A DNA stretch of 64,000 nucleotides from Effrenium voratum (Eukaryota > Sar > Dinophyceae > Suessiales > Symbiodiniaceae). Where the stretch lies: NCBI GenBank assembly GCA_963377175.1, contig CAUJNA010001001.1, positions 1,286,221 to 1,350,220 of the forward strand, given 5' to 3'. A model generated the notes under the pieces. The model did not search any database and was not told the origin of the DNA. It worked only from the letters and a program-made list of their open reading frames with translations. This document shows positions 35,963 to 46,299 of this stretch, in pieces (the first letter of the stretch is position 1; each line of letters opens with the position of its first letter). Position numbers and translations under genes: made by a program.

Positions 35963-36894
35963 AACATACCTGACATACCCATGGCCTCCAGGAGGCTGGT
36001 GAAGTCCATGGAGGGGTTCGCAGACATCTGGCCGAAAGAAACACGACCAACAAACCGGATGACAGGGGAAAAAAACCGTTCTTGTTGAGCCCCTCTGCAT
36101 TTGTTTTTAAACATGACCCAGGCAAATTGCAGAAACCATTCACCAGCTTGGACATATGGAATTCAGCAGGTTAAGGTTACTAAATCTCATGGGTGAGCTC
36201 GTTTTACCCCCGGGTGAGCTTACTCCCAGACATTGATCTATATCCTAAAGCTTCTTCTCAAGGGAGTCATGACCATAGGGAGAAAGCCAAAGGTCCTTGG
36301 AACTTGGAAGCTTCTTAGGAGGGGTTAGCAAGATGTCCATGAATGACCCCCGTAAGGCTTCAGCATGCGGTTGCTCCCTTTGGAAAGAAAATACCAAGGC
36401 CTAAGAGGTTCTGATGATCCCTTGGGGTGAGCATGGGTTGAAATACATGTAAAGACACCCTGCATTTGTTTATTTCATGGGGATCAAATCGACCTCAGCT
36501 TTTCCCCCCGCAAAAAGCACAGAAAACGCAACTCATAGTTTTATCTCACTTCCAGAGTGGACTGGCCCAACAAAAACATGAGCTTGTTATTTACAAGTGA
36601 CTCAAGTCCATCTCAAGAAGAGGGATACCCCTCCCATCAGATCCCACACTCGTCAGCTCAAGCGCTTGAAGATGAAGTCAAATCCCCGAAACCCCACAGG
36701 GCACGTGACTTCTTCACCCGAGGGGTGATGCCAACCATGTCTTGTCGCAAGCTTTGACAGGCACTGCAATCAGTGATAGGGAACCCACGAACTGTGCGAG
36801 GGTCAAACTTTCTAGCCACGGCAGTGAGTTCAACTTAAGAGGAGTCTTCGCACCGGTGCACCGGGTGTCCAAAACCACAAGTTCATGGCCACCA
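35963..36894. other. Low-gene DNA with one weak ORF
   Basis: A plus frame at 36557-36757 reads SDSSPSQEEGYPSHQIPHSS and ends in CRKL; it starts inside a family-6-like fragment and is not strongly supported. No other gene-like signal. Confidence 0.3.
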
Positions 36895-36999
36895 CTAGAA
36901 GACCCTGAAGAGGTCCTTTGACCATGGAGATCTCAACTGCTCGCAGGCATCGCGAAACGCCGCGCAGCGCGCAGCGGCCTTCATGTCCGGTTGCGCCAT
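36895..36999 (-). CDS. Candidate small ORF or terminal exon
   Basis: A 34-codon minus frame from ATG at 36999 to TAG at 36895 reads MAQPDMKAAARCAAFRDACE then QLRSPWSKDLFRVF. GCG/GCC-rich codons resemble the coding parts of the mobile units. Could be a micro-ORF or a last exon read from an upstream AG near the ATG. Confidence 0.32.
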   Translation of the reverse strand: MAQPDMKAAARCAAFRDACEQLRSPWSKDLFRVF

Positions 37000-37124
37000 G
37001 ACTCACAAGTTGTGACGGGAACACAGTTGTCACTTGGGAGCCCAAATGCTTTTGAAAGGCGGCAAGATCTCACTCCGCCCGAAACGCATCTGGTGGTCTT
37101 AAGTTTTAGGATCTCTGACATGGC

Positions 37125-37276
37125 CACTCAAAATGAGTCCAACTGCTTGCCCCGCTCTGGCGCTTGGATCAAAAAAAGTCGACGTGTGTCCTGGCTGGTA
37201 GCGCCCCCACGAGCGCAAAGGGCAAGTCCGGGTCCTGGGGGGTCCCCGAAGTCCGTCACAAGTTGGCTGCAACATC
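37125..37276 (-). CDS. Candidate exon upstream of the 36.9-kb ORF
   Basis: After GATGTTGCAG|CCAA the minus frame reads VTDFGDPPGPGLALCARGGA then TSQDTRRLFLIQAPERGKQL to a TGA near 37131. It lies 126 bp above the 36895-36999 frame on the same strand, so both may belong to one gene. Confidence 0.3.
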
Positions 37277-38698
37277 TCAGCTGTGGTGAAGACGTAGGGC
37301 CGAATGAAATAGAATGGGGTAGTGGGGAACGTTAAATCCATTTTTGGTCATGATTGTAGTGGCATACTAGTAATTGTTTAGCCCGGTTTTTGTAGGTTGG
37401 AAGACTTACAGTAGTTGTTCTCTTCCTAGTGCTTCATCATGAAAGGCTCCCTTCCGGGCCCCTCCTCCAGGCCCCCCAAAAGAATCCCTTAGGGTGTTGC
37501 AAGGGTTGGGCCCTTTGCTCGAAACCACGGCGGAGGGTGTGGTTTTCCTTCACCCAAGTCGAAATCATTCCAGACCCAAATGAGCAGTGCAGGAAATCAG
37601 CTCTGGAGTATGGAGTGGAAACGGGCGTGTGCTTGCATTCTTCTTTGCCAACGGGAAGCCAAATCCCCGCCAAACATCTGGAACCTTCGGATCGGCAAGC
37701 TTTCACAACCCCCCCATGCTCCCAATCTTCCCAATTTCCGGCCATCTGCACAAATCAGACATATGCATCTCGTGCTAGCTCGATTCCTTCCCCTTCCCTG
37801 GTCATGGTCACTACAAAAAGATTATATATTCTCATCGCCATCATGGTCACTACAACATGAGTTACTTCTTAGATTCCTAGATGCTCCCATTCAGGCTTGT
37901 ACACACCTCCAAGCGCCGACCTTTTCTCCCAAGCATCCCTGTACGAGCGTGTGCCACTCAACCGTGGCTGGCCTCAGCTGGAACCAACAAAACAAACCCT
38001 CATGCTTACGCCCGAACGAGTTGACCGCGCAAAAGCACATTAACTTCTTGCTGACCACCAAAATGGTTCAAAATTCCAAAAATATAAAGTCCATGAAGTC
38101 AGGGGGAAACATGGTCGCTGGACGGGACTTAATCTGAACCATCGGATAAAAGCCCTGTGTAAAAAACAAGTTGCCGGTTGATTTCAAGGGAACCAACGCC
38201 TACAACAAGGGGACAACGCTGTCCCCAGTGGGGAAGCCGGGCCGAGGCTCACAACTTGAGCCCTGAGACCTCCCGGCGTCAGAAGACTTTGGCATTGGAA
38301 CCTCGCAGAACAAGAGCAGTCGACGCATGCGAACAGCAAAGTGGTGTCCAACATGGCCATGGCTCTTTTGTGGAACCCTGAGCTACAAACATAAGCAAGG
38401 CGGCACCATTGCGGAAAGTGAGTACTCGCCAACCTGAATTGATGCCAAGACTGGATAAAAATTGGACCTGTGAGATGTGTCACTGGCTAGAAATCATGGG
38501 TCTCCCCCAAAATCGTGGATGACTTGATTGTTTTCTTAAAGAAAATGCCAATGGGCATGCAAGACCTTGAAAGGGGCCCCCTTCTCTGTTTGTAGATATT
38601 TTGATTACGGTACCCGTTTTGAGGTGGGCAACCCATCCCCGATTTTTGTCACATATGAGGGTTTCCGTAAAACACTGAGAAAAAAAGGCGGCGATCCC
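37277..38698. other. Low-gene DNA with a family-6 copy
   Basis: Contains a family-6 repeat copy at 38040-38105 (AACTTCTTGCTGACCACCAA and AAAGTCCATGAAGTCAGGGG). ORFs here look random. Confidence 0.35.
38040..38105 (+). repeat. Dispersed repeat family 6, copy
   Basis: About 65 bp matching 28390-28450 with scattered changes, same orientation. Confidence 0.5.
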
Positions 38699-38727
38699 TC
38701 CGCTTCCGCGCCGCTTCCGCGGCGCAA
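38699..38727 (+). repeat. GCTTCCGCGCCGCTTCCGCGG motif, copy 1
   Basis: A GC-rich repeated heptamer GCTTCCGC with self-complementary CCGCGG. Shared with 39447-39480, about 750 bp away. Confidence 0.7.
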
Positions 38728-38742
38728 AGCGTACCTTCTGCA

Positions 38743-38835
38743 GCATCCATAGCTGCGAATGCTCTTCATCTGCTCTGGTCAGCTGTGAAATTGCGATTGG
38801 TGATTCAGCAGATCCAGACCAAGGCATCTCCTTAC
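38743..38835 (-). CDS. Candidate exon with good donor
   Basis: The minus frame reads EMPWSGSAESPIAISQLTRA then DEEHSQLWMLQK and ends at CTGCAGAAG|GTACGC. Upstream TTGTAAG could be the acceptor. Adjacent to the GC-rich motif at 38699. No family recognised. Confidence 0.35.
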
Positions 38836-39212
38836 AAGATCTCGAGAACATTCCGGGACAGGCTCTTGGTTCCAGTTTGCGGGCTATGCCAGCGATATGG
38901 GCATCGTTTGGGCATCGTTCGGGGCATCGTTCAAACCAAACCGTTTTCTTGTCCAGGCATGGTCAGTTTGATTTGTACAACAGCAAATGAGTTGGGTATC
39001 GGTTGGGCATCAGTTTGGGTATCGGTTTGGGCCCTGCAAATGTCTGATTCCGCAATCTGGGTTTGCGACAACAGCTTGGACCTGACATGTGTCTTGATGG
39101 CTTCTAGGGGTATCGTTTTTTCCTCTGTATCGGTTTACAATGGTTTGGGCCAGCAAAAAACAAGTTAAGGGACGTCCCCTTACATAACGAAAAGGCGCGG
39201 GGTTTTTATTTC

Positions 39213-39405
39213 AGTGCGCGTCGGGCACTTTCCGAGCTCCGGCTCGAGAATCGAAAATTTTAGTACAAATGTAGTACGCGAAGGCCACTTTCTCAGCTCC
39301 AGCTCGTTGATCTGGAACTTTTCATACACAGATGTAGTACGCGAGGTGCACTTTCCGAGATCCAGCTTGAGACTCGTAACTTTTCGGTACCAGCGTGTAA
39401 CATGT
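39213..39405 (+). repeat. Three tandem units of about 63 bp
   Basis: Each unit has GTAGTACGCGAGG-like text, CACTTTCCGAGCTCCAGCTC, and AACTTTT. Units diverge at perhaps a fifth of positions. The plus strand is open through all three and would encode a degenerate repeat (REGHFPSSSS-like), so a coding origin is conceivable. Confidence 0.75.
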
Positions 39406-39446
39406 TTAAAGGCAAGCCAATAGTTTGAAAGAACATAACAGGTCGC

Positions 39447-39481
39447 AGCTTCCGCGCCGCTTCCGCGGAGCTTCCGCGGCC
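39447..39481 (+). repeat. GCTTCCGCGCCGCTTCCGCGG motif, copy 2
   Basis: Same 21-mer as at 38699, extended by a further GAGCTTCCGCGGC unit. Confidence 0.7.
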
Positions 39482-39879
39482 TGCGTTTCACTTGCTTACC
39501 AACATAACCACCGCCACTAGCCACTAAAAAACGAATACAGCTATTTACGGAAAGCCTCATATGTGTGTCCCCATGGACATGAGGATGTCATATCACAACT
39601 GAAGACACATTTTTGGATGGTGCTGAACGGGACACCCAGGAGGAGACCATCCGATTTCGATTTTGTTCTTCACTTCTTTGTGACAACGGGTAAACATGGC
39701 GGGCCTTCCTGAAAGAGCGTGAGTCATCAAAACGAAATCCTCTACAGGTGGAGGGTATATTCGTTCTTGCTTTCAACCTGTGCGCGGATTGAGGGGATTG
39801 AAATCTAGATCCAAGTGAGGCCAATGGTTCTTGAACTGTTTTGGCCAAACCTTTTGATTCCTCGTTGTCGTTTCCACAT

Positions 39880-39965
39880 CCGCTCTGTTCTTTCAAACCA
39901 GGGCCTGTTTTTTTCCGAGCTTCCTTGTGGCTTGTAAAGAAGGATTCCCTGGAATGGGGAGCCTA
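39880..39965 (+). repeat. Dispersed repeat family 5, partial copy 3
   Basis: GTTCTTTCAAACCAGGGCCTG, then TAAAGAAGGATTCCCTGG and AATGGGG align to the 3' two thirds of 3872-3992. Confidence 0.5.
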
Positions 39966-40011
39966 GAGCAGTATCTCTGAAAGTTTTGCGGCTGTGGGGG
40001 TTTTTCGACAG

Positions 40012-40194
40012 CTGCTAGAGGCTCAACGCTCCCACGGCTTTGGGGCGTTGCGAGGTTCCGGAGATGCGTCTACTTGTGTTCCCCCATCCCGATTGTCTGA
40101 AATCCTACTTGTAGATGTGGACATTTGTGCAATTGACAAACTATCTCGCAAAGCCAGAACAAAAAAATGCCCTCCCAACCAACATGGAACCTGA
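40012..40194 (+). CDS. Candidate exon with canonical acceptor
   Basis: After TTTTTCGACAG the plus frame reads LLEAQRSHGFGALRGSGDAS then SRLSEILLVDVDICAIDKLS and stops at TGA 40192-40194. Natural composition; could be a last exon. No family recognised. Confidence 0.38.
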   Translation: MLEAQRSHGFGALRGSGDASTCVPPSRLSEILLVDVDICAIDKLSRKARTKKCPPNQHGT

Positions 40195-40354
40195 CTGGAG
40201 GGCCCTCGAAAATTGTGTTCCTCTGAAAGGAGACACATTGCTCCGGTGAGCTGCACGTGGAAGGAAAACCGCACATCTTCTCCTTCTGGACTCGCCTTCC
40301 AACCGGCAAAAAACAAAACAAAAAACATGTGTGGGGACTCCCCTTCCAGCTGGC

Positions 40355-40590
40355 CCAAAAAATGTCGGCGTCCGCAATGAGCAGAACCACCTGGTGCCTG
40401 TTGACCCAAAGGGAGCCCCGTGCCGTGCCCTGGGGCTCGACTGCCGACGTCCGACTGCTGGGCTCGCTGGCTGGGGGCTGGGAGCTTGACCTGGCAGGCG
40501 CGAGAGGGATGTTTCCGTCGCCCGGCGGAGGGGGGAGGGTTCTCCAGTTCTCTTTTTCTGGCAAGGGAAACGGAAGGTCTGAATCCATGG
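40355..40590 (-). CDS. Candidate exon, strand ambiguous
   Basis: The minus frame has a Pro/Ser-rich part (RTLPPPPGDGNIPLAPARSS) then SLWVNRHQVVLLIADADIFW. The plus strand gives an alternative (RLLGSLAGGWELDLAGARGM) of similar quality that ends at TGA 40601. The GC-rich island is probably coding on one strand. Confidence 0.28.
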
Positions 40591-40649
40591 ACACATGTTG
40601 AAGTGGCGGGCCCAAAGTTGGGTCGGAACCCCAAGGGAGCAGTTTGTTA

Positions 40650-41280
40650 CAGGAGCACAGAAAAACAAGGCCGGGCAGGAAAGACTAGCTTTTCTCTACA
40701 TCTTCACTGTCCGCTCAACTTGGAGGCCCAATTCTATGTGCATGAAAAAACGAGGGTCATGCGGTGGGAGATTCTTTCAGGCTTGCTCCAAAGATCCGAC
40801 CGGCGCAACATCAGCCTTCGGCCTTTTTTGGGCTCCCTCCCCTCCCCATCCCCAGGCCCCATGACAAAAGGAACACACGGAAACCACATGATTCCGATCT
40901 TGGAGATTAATCTTACAAAAACTTTCAACGTGCCAGCTTCATCTTGGTTTGACTTCTGTTTGATGGTGCCACATTGACAAAGATGCAGCATCTTGCCGAC
41001 CGTTGCCCCAGAAGCCATGAAAGGCTTGAGACACGGACAGAAGGTAGGCCCCTATTTTTTGGAGAAAAGCTTGGATATTGGTATTGTGTGGCGCTCACAT
41101 TGTGACATCATATGTGCCTTCGGTGTCCAGAAAGCATGCCCTCCCGCCGAACATGTTTTGGTGCACCTGGACTGCTTTGAGATCCGCTTCTGCGGCAGGG
41201 GTTGCTTTTTGTCCCTGCTAATGGGATTGAGATGAAGCATGGCCCAACAAATGGGACATCAAAGGGTGAACTGCGTGAAT
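40650..41280. other. Low-gene DNA
   Basis: No feature recognised. Confidence 0.3.
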
Positions 41281-41587
41281 GGATCAGCTTTTTTCACAAC
41301 TGAGACGCAACATGCACCTACGAAAAAAGCAATTATCCAAAGGTGGCCATGGCTGCCACTGGAAAACGCTTTTGTCGCAGCACCTCCCTGGGTTTGAAAG
41401 CAGGACGCAAAGGCTGAAAACCGAATGGCCCGCCAAACTGGGCCTCTTTGTGCAAAGGTTCGCCAAATTACTTTTCGCGGTTTCCCTTGCAAACAGAAAT
41501 GAACATTGTTTGAGGAGGTTCTCAAACTTACCATTCCCGGTGGTTTCAAGGTGCTTTGAAACAACAATTTACTTTCCCTCCCTCTAA
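41281..41587 (+). CDS. Candidate ORF, unknown
   Basis: A plus frame of 102 codons reads MDQLFSQLRRNMHLRKKQLS, then ESRTQRLKTEWPAKLGLFVQ and LLFAVSLANRNEHCLRRFSN. Natural helix-like composition, but the minus strand is also open for 145 codons, so support is weak. Confidence 0.25.
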
Positions 41588-41629
41588 CATAGCGGACAGA
41601 AAGTCCATTGAGGAAACCGATCTTCCAGG

Positions 41630-41823
41630 TACCCTCCCATGCTATCGTGGCAAAAAAGTGTAGGGAGCCGTTGGAGGATACTTTGGTAGACCCCATGGCG
41701 ATTCGTTCGGCTCAGGGGGACCTCGATGCCAAAACTGCGCGCGTTTTGACGAAAATCCGTGCTTGCGGTGAATGGACAGAATGTCTTGCATGTCGCTTTT
41801 TGCAATTCCAAAAGCTGAACTAA
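41630..41823 (+). CDS. Candidate terminal exon
   Basis: After GATCTTCCAG|GTAC the plus frame reads SHAIVAKKCREPLEDTLVDP then SAQGDLDAKTARVLTKIRAC and ends WTECLACRFLQFQKLN with TAA at 41823. Good composition with a CxxC pair. May follow the 41281-41587 frame in one gene; this is not shown. Confidence 0.36.
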
Positions 41824-42011
41824 GGGATCCCCAAATGAGGGACCTTTATCATGGTGAGCTCACCGTACCAGGTGAGCTCGCCAGAAATTAGGCAGACCGA
41901 ATCCTGCACCAACAAATAACCCCGCGAATACTGGGATAAACCACAAACAACGGTTGCCTGCGGATTTTGGTCCAGCACAAGCCAAATTGGGATCGGTGGC
42001 CAACTCAGAGG

Positions 42012-42119
42012 CTAGGTCCTTGTAGAGAGGTTAGAATAAGGGTACCCTTCTTTCTGTAGTCTATTGTAGTAGGGGAACCCTCCTCCAAAAATGGTAAAAG
42101 GGCACTACTGGGGGACCTA
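42012..42119 (+). mobile_element. MITE-like family 1, copy 3 with perfect TSD
   Basis: A 108-bp element from CTAGGTCC to GGACCTA, flanked by AGAGG on both sides (42007-42011 and 42120-42124). The left terminal repeat has lost part of CCAGTAG. Interior nearly matches the copy at 33689. Confidence 0.8.
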
Positions 42120-42373
42120 AGAGGGTAACCCCTCCCCTTTAAAGAAGGGAGGGTTGCTCAAAAACCATGGGACACAAGGCAAACTGTTCCATGGCAAAGG
42201 AAAACCCAACGGAAACCAGCTGAGGTGATCTATGAGAGGCTCGGAGCAACCCTGATGAAGATGGACATGTTGCGCCAAAAAGGGGCCGCATCCCAAGAGG
42301 GGCGGCGGGGGGTCCGTTCCGAGTTTAGGGATGGTATTTTTACCTCCGGGCAAATCGGCCTTGTTGACCTTGA

Positions 42374-42655
42374 TTGATGAATCCCCAGCTCATCAAAGGG
42401 GCTCTCCTGCACTTGCACCCAAAGCGAACCGCGAAACACACGCAAAGGCCACCTGTGCTCAGAATGCGCATGCGGACTGCGGTTGAACACGTTGCTCAGC
42501 AGCCAAGATCTGCTGCGCCCTGCAAGCATAAGAGAACTGTCGAGAGATCTGGGCCGATGCGGGATTCGCAGTTCCTTTGGGGCAGTTTTCCTTTAGACCA
42601 ACATGTAGAGGCTAAGTTTGAGGCTGTTCAATGTCCTCTTGAACCGGGCCTCTAG
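42374..42655 (+). CDS. Candidate ORF, basic protein
   Basis: A 93-codon plus frame reads LRMRMRTAVEHVAQQPRSAA then SQFLWGSFPLDQHVEAKFEA and ends LEPGL. Basic first half. No family recognised. Confidence 0.25.
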   Translation: MMNPQLIKGALLHLHPKRTAKHTQRPPVLRMRMRTAVEHVAQQPRSAAPCKHKRTVERSGPMRDSQFLWGSFPLDQHVEAKFEAVQCPLEPGL

Positions 42656-42845
42656 ATGTTCATGACGGTGAACCCAGCAGGTAAGCACCACATCTCTCTT
42701 GCGAACTATGAGAAAATCAAGGGGTCATTGACGCTCTGAGCCAGAGAAGACGAAACCACACTGCACACCGGAAAATTGGAAGTGCGGCCTCTTGTCTTCC
42801 GTTCCTCCAGTTGCTTAACTTCCCTGGACAACAATCCCAAAAGAT

Positions 42846-42892
42846 ATATCCAGTAGTCATAGATTCCCTTCAGAGCCAACAAGGGGACATTA
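42846..42892 (+). repeat. Family 4 fragment
   Basis: CCAGTAGTCATAGATTCCCT, then AGAGCCAACAAGGGGACATT, related to copies at 45808, 46148, 46206 and 60143. Confidence 0.5.
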
Positions 42893-42899
42893 ACACCAT

Positions 42900-43948
42900 C
42901 TAAATTTCAGCAAACACAAGCTCCAGCCAATGTTCCACAGGCCTTTGGAGCACCGAAGAACAAGGTCCATGTCCTTTCGAACAAGTCGATGGGTAAATGC
43001 TTAGAGCCAAATTGAAACCAATGCCATCCTTTAACCAAACTGACCTACAAAGATCGCCTGAAAGGTCCCTAGAATTCCTCTTCAAGCAGTACCAAGTGAA
43101 ACTCGCTTCATATTGGTTACAAGTGACTTTTGGTTTACCCGTTTTGCCATTACCCGCCGACTTCAAAGGGGCACCCTGGTCTACGCGGCCCAGGCTTTGA
43201 GCATCGCCGACATGGAATTGCCACCGTCAGAGTCGCATTTGGCTTTTGCCGCTTGGAAAGAACAATGGGGCCTTGGGTACGCCTTGGGTGCCATGCTCTG
43301 AAACAAAAATATGCCTTTCTCTTCTTTAAGGAGCTCCTTCAGCAGGGTCTCTATACAAGCGATCCAACAATCCATGTTCAATTCAAGTGAAGGGTGGAAG
43401 TAGGCCTTTGGCAAGTGGAAGCTCCCGATCACTTCAGAACCAACAGGCTGGAACTTGATCCCAACCCAATGAATTGGAGCAGTTTCGGGGCCCAAAATTC
43501 GGGGTCGAGCTGCTCTTTGATGAAGGCGCTACCGTCTGGTTGGAAAAAGAACAGCCCGGCGCGAGCCTCAAGGCCACATTAGGACAACTAAGTGGGGGAA
43601 TTGGGTCCTTGGGAGGCTTGTAGAGTAACCTGAACCACGCAAATACAAACACATACCAGAAAGGTCCAAGGACCTTTTCCGCATTCAATGTAAGCCTTTT
43701 CTGGGCTCTGGAAACATCCGTGGATTTCCCCATCAGCATGGTTCTGCTTACCTCTTCAAGTTGAAAGGCAGCGTGGGCAAAGCTGGAGGTCTGTGTTATT
43801 CAAGCTTGTAACGCAAGGCTGAAGCCTGGGACAGGCAGGCAAAGGGTTGGAACCTTTCTTTGGGGCTTGGAATCCACTCGGAAACAAGGTGTGCCACTGA
43901 AGAACTGGATATAGCTCCCCCCCATTTTTTTAAAGATTTGTTCAATCA

Positions 43949-43981
<33 letters not shown>

Positions 43982-45807
43982 AGCTATATGGATTTATACC
44001 CAACAAATATGGCTTGAACAATCAGCAGAGGATGCAGCCATAATCTATTGCAATTGGTTACCTTGGGTTGTTATCCAACTGCGGAAAGCCTCTAAAACGA
44101 TCTCAGCTGTTGCCCCGATAATTATCTGTCACCTCTGTCTCCGAGCTTCCAGCGCTTCTCGCGAGTCAAAGCGTTCCTAAGGCGCACAACCCAGAAAGGG
44201 AAAAATATAAACATGGCACTACCAGCACCCCGAGAGGGGGAAAAAAAGGGAAGAAAACCGAAAACAACAAGAAACCAAAAACAAACAAAACAACGAAGAC
44301 TACAAACAACAAGAAACCAAACAAACAACAAACGACAACTGCTTTTGTCCAATGAGGCCGATTTTCGTGGTTGCCAAGGGGGTGTGTTTCGTGGCGTTTG
44401 GGGGCCAAGGCCGGAACTCGGGCAGGTTGCATCTGCTTCCCAGCAGCCATGGGAAACAATTGGCACACGTTTTTTGGCAGTTGCCAAACCAAAACCCCAA
44501 AAAGAAGAAACAATAGAAAGAGAACCAGGCATTTCCAGTTGAACCAGCATGCTTCCTTGGTGCCTGAGTTGACTGTTGTAAGCGTGTTTGAACATTTTAC
44601 TCAAACTACACAGACACGGGAATCCTACATCCCGCACATTTAAACAACACCTGCTCTGCAAGGAATTGGATCCTCAGGCCGCAGCTGGTATCTGTTGGGG
44701 GACCCTGAACGGAATGCCGCTCACACCCTCCAGGGATTTGTTCGTACGCGCGCAGAGTTCCCCATGTCTCCAACGTGTAAGCATCACCCAGAAAAGAAAT
44801 CAGGTTTTTTCAATCTTGCCAAAATAGTGATCTTGAACACCACCAAAAAGGGACACATAGGCAACCCTGTTGCAGCTTGAGCTGTGCGCAAAACATGCGA
44901 GGTTCTTTAAACATACGGTTTTGCGAACGCTGAGCCTTTGCCACGGATCCATTTGTTTTTCTCGAGAGTTCCCGTGTCTGATTGCTCCGGACATTGGGCG
45001 CAAGAGGACAGTGGCTAGCCGCAGCTCTAACCCGATAGGATCGAGAGCATGGGACACTGGCCAAGCACAAGGAAGACATGGAACAAGCAATTTTGGGTGC
45101 CAAAGAATCCAACCTCGTTTATTAGAGGCTATTGCCGTTTTTTTTTTTTTGGGTTCAGAAAACCACAACAATGGTGGTGTTCCTGTTGGTTCTCCCATAA
45201 AAACCGGGACCAGGTGGTTCCAACTCAAAACGCAAACATCCTCAGGGACCTTGAATTCACACATGTGCTCGTCTTTTGAGCCTCGGTGCCGTTTTCGGGG
45301 GTTGGTTGTAAAGGGGTACCAACCGAAAACCACACTTTTTGGGGGTCCCCCCATAACAAAGACACACCCACCAGCACCCAGCAACTGCTTTTTCCAATGC
45401 CCAAAAAGATACTTCGGGCGCGCTGGCATGCACGTTTCTGCCTGTGGGCTTGAGGGACCGCAAGATCTGAAGGTTCCGAACCATTCGACGGTTTGCGCAA
45501 GCTCCGTGTTGGTGAAGCAAACCCCAATCAGGGTCAAAGTAGATGGCGCAATTTGCTGATGGGTAAGTAAGTGGGGGGATGAAACCATGAAAAACGAGTG
45601 TGCCATCAGAAGCTAGGTAAAGAAAGGGCTATCGCATCCTCACCAAGTAGAGCTGATTTCAATAAGGAAGGAACAAGAGACAATCCTTCATTCTGGTACA
45701 GTTGCTCGGGCTTTCTTCTCTATTTTTGTTCTTCAGGATTCCCATCCCCCCAAAACCAAAGAGACTGGGAGAGCTTTCTTTTCTCCACCCCCCCGGACCT
45801 TCCGTTT
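42900..45807. other. Low-gene DNA
   Basis: Long ORFs (for example 44800-45606 on the minus strand) overlap equally long antisense ORFs and look random. Apart from the GA microsatellite nothing is identified. Confidence 0.3.
43951..43980 (+). repeat. (AG)15 microsatellite
   Basis: A pure AG run. The 10-mer CAATCAGCAG precedes it and occurs again at about 44019. Confidence 0.95.
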
Positions 45808-45910
45808 GGCTAAGACCCCTGGGGAAAAAAACAAATATTTCCAGTAGTGATAATTTCCTTTTAAAACCAACAAGGGACAAAAACATATCTTCTTGTGCAA
45901 ATGGAAGGGA
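45808..45910 (+). repeat. Family 4, copy 1
   Basis: About 100 bp: CTAAGACCCCTGG, ATTTCCAGTAGTGATAATTT, CCTTTTAAAACCAACAAGGG, AAATGGAAGG. Aligns along its length with 60143-60243. Confidence 0.6.
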
Positions 45911-46124
45911 CCGAAGTGACTGGGAGCTTCGCCTGAGCAAACCCGCGCTGGGCCACCGGCAGGTCTCGCTCGGAGGAGCTTTCTCGCGATCGCCTCTTCT
46001 CGCTCTCTTCTGACCTGCAGGTTTTCTGGTGGCCCAAAATGATGGAAGATCCTGTTGGTGTCCTTAACCAAGGGCTTCCATGTGAACCGGAGGGGAAGGG
46101 TGGCCCTATGCCTCCATATGCGGA

Positions 46125-46280
46125 TACGTCCCCTGGAACAAACCAACATACTTCCAGTAGTGAAATCGATTCCTGAAGAAACCAACAGGGGAACATTTAT
46201 AAAACATATTTCCAATAGTGTTAGATTTCCTTTGACACCAACAGTGCAAAATAACAAATATTCTGAAACCAAATGGAAGA
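46125..46280 (+). repeat. Family 4, two copies in tandem
   Basis: CCCTGGAACAAACCAACATA, CTTCCAGTAGTGAAATCGAT, then a second ATTTCCAATAGTGTTAGATT and ACACCAACAGTGC copy. With 45808 this makes three copies within 470 bp. Confidence 0.55.
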
Positions 46281-46299
46281 ACATGGGCGTCTCTTTCTT

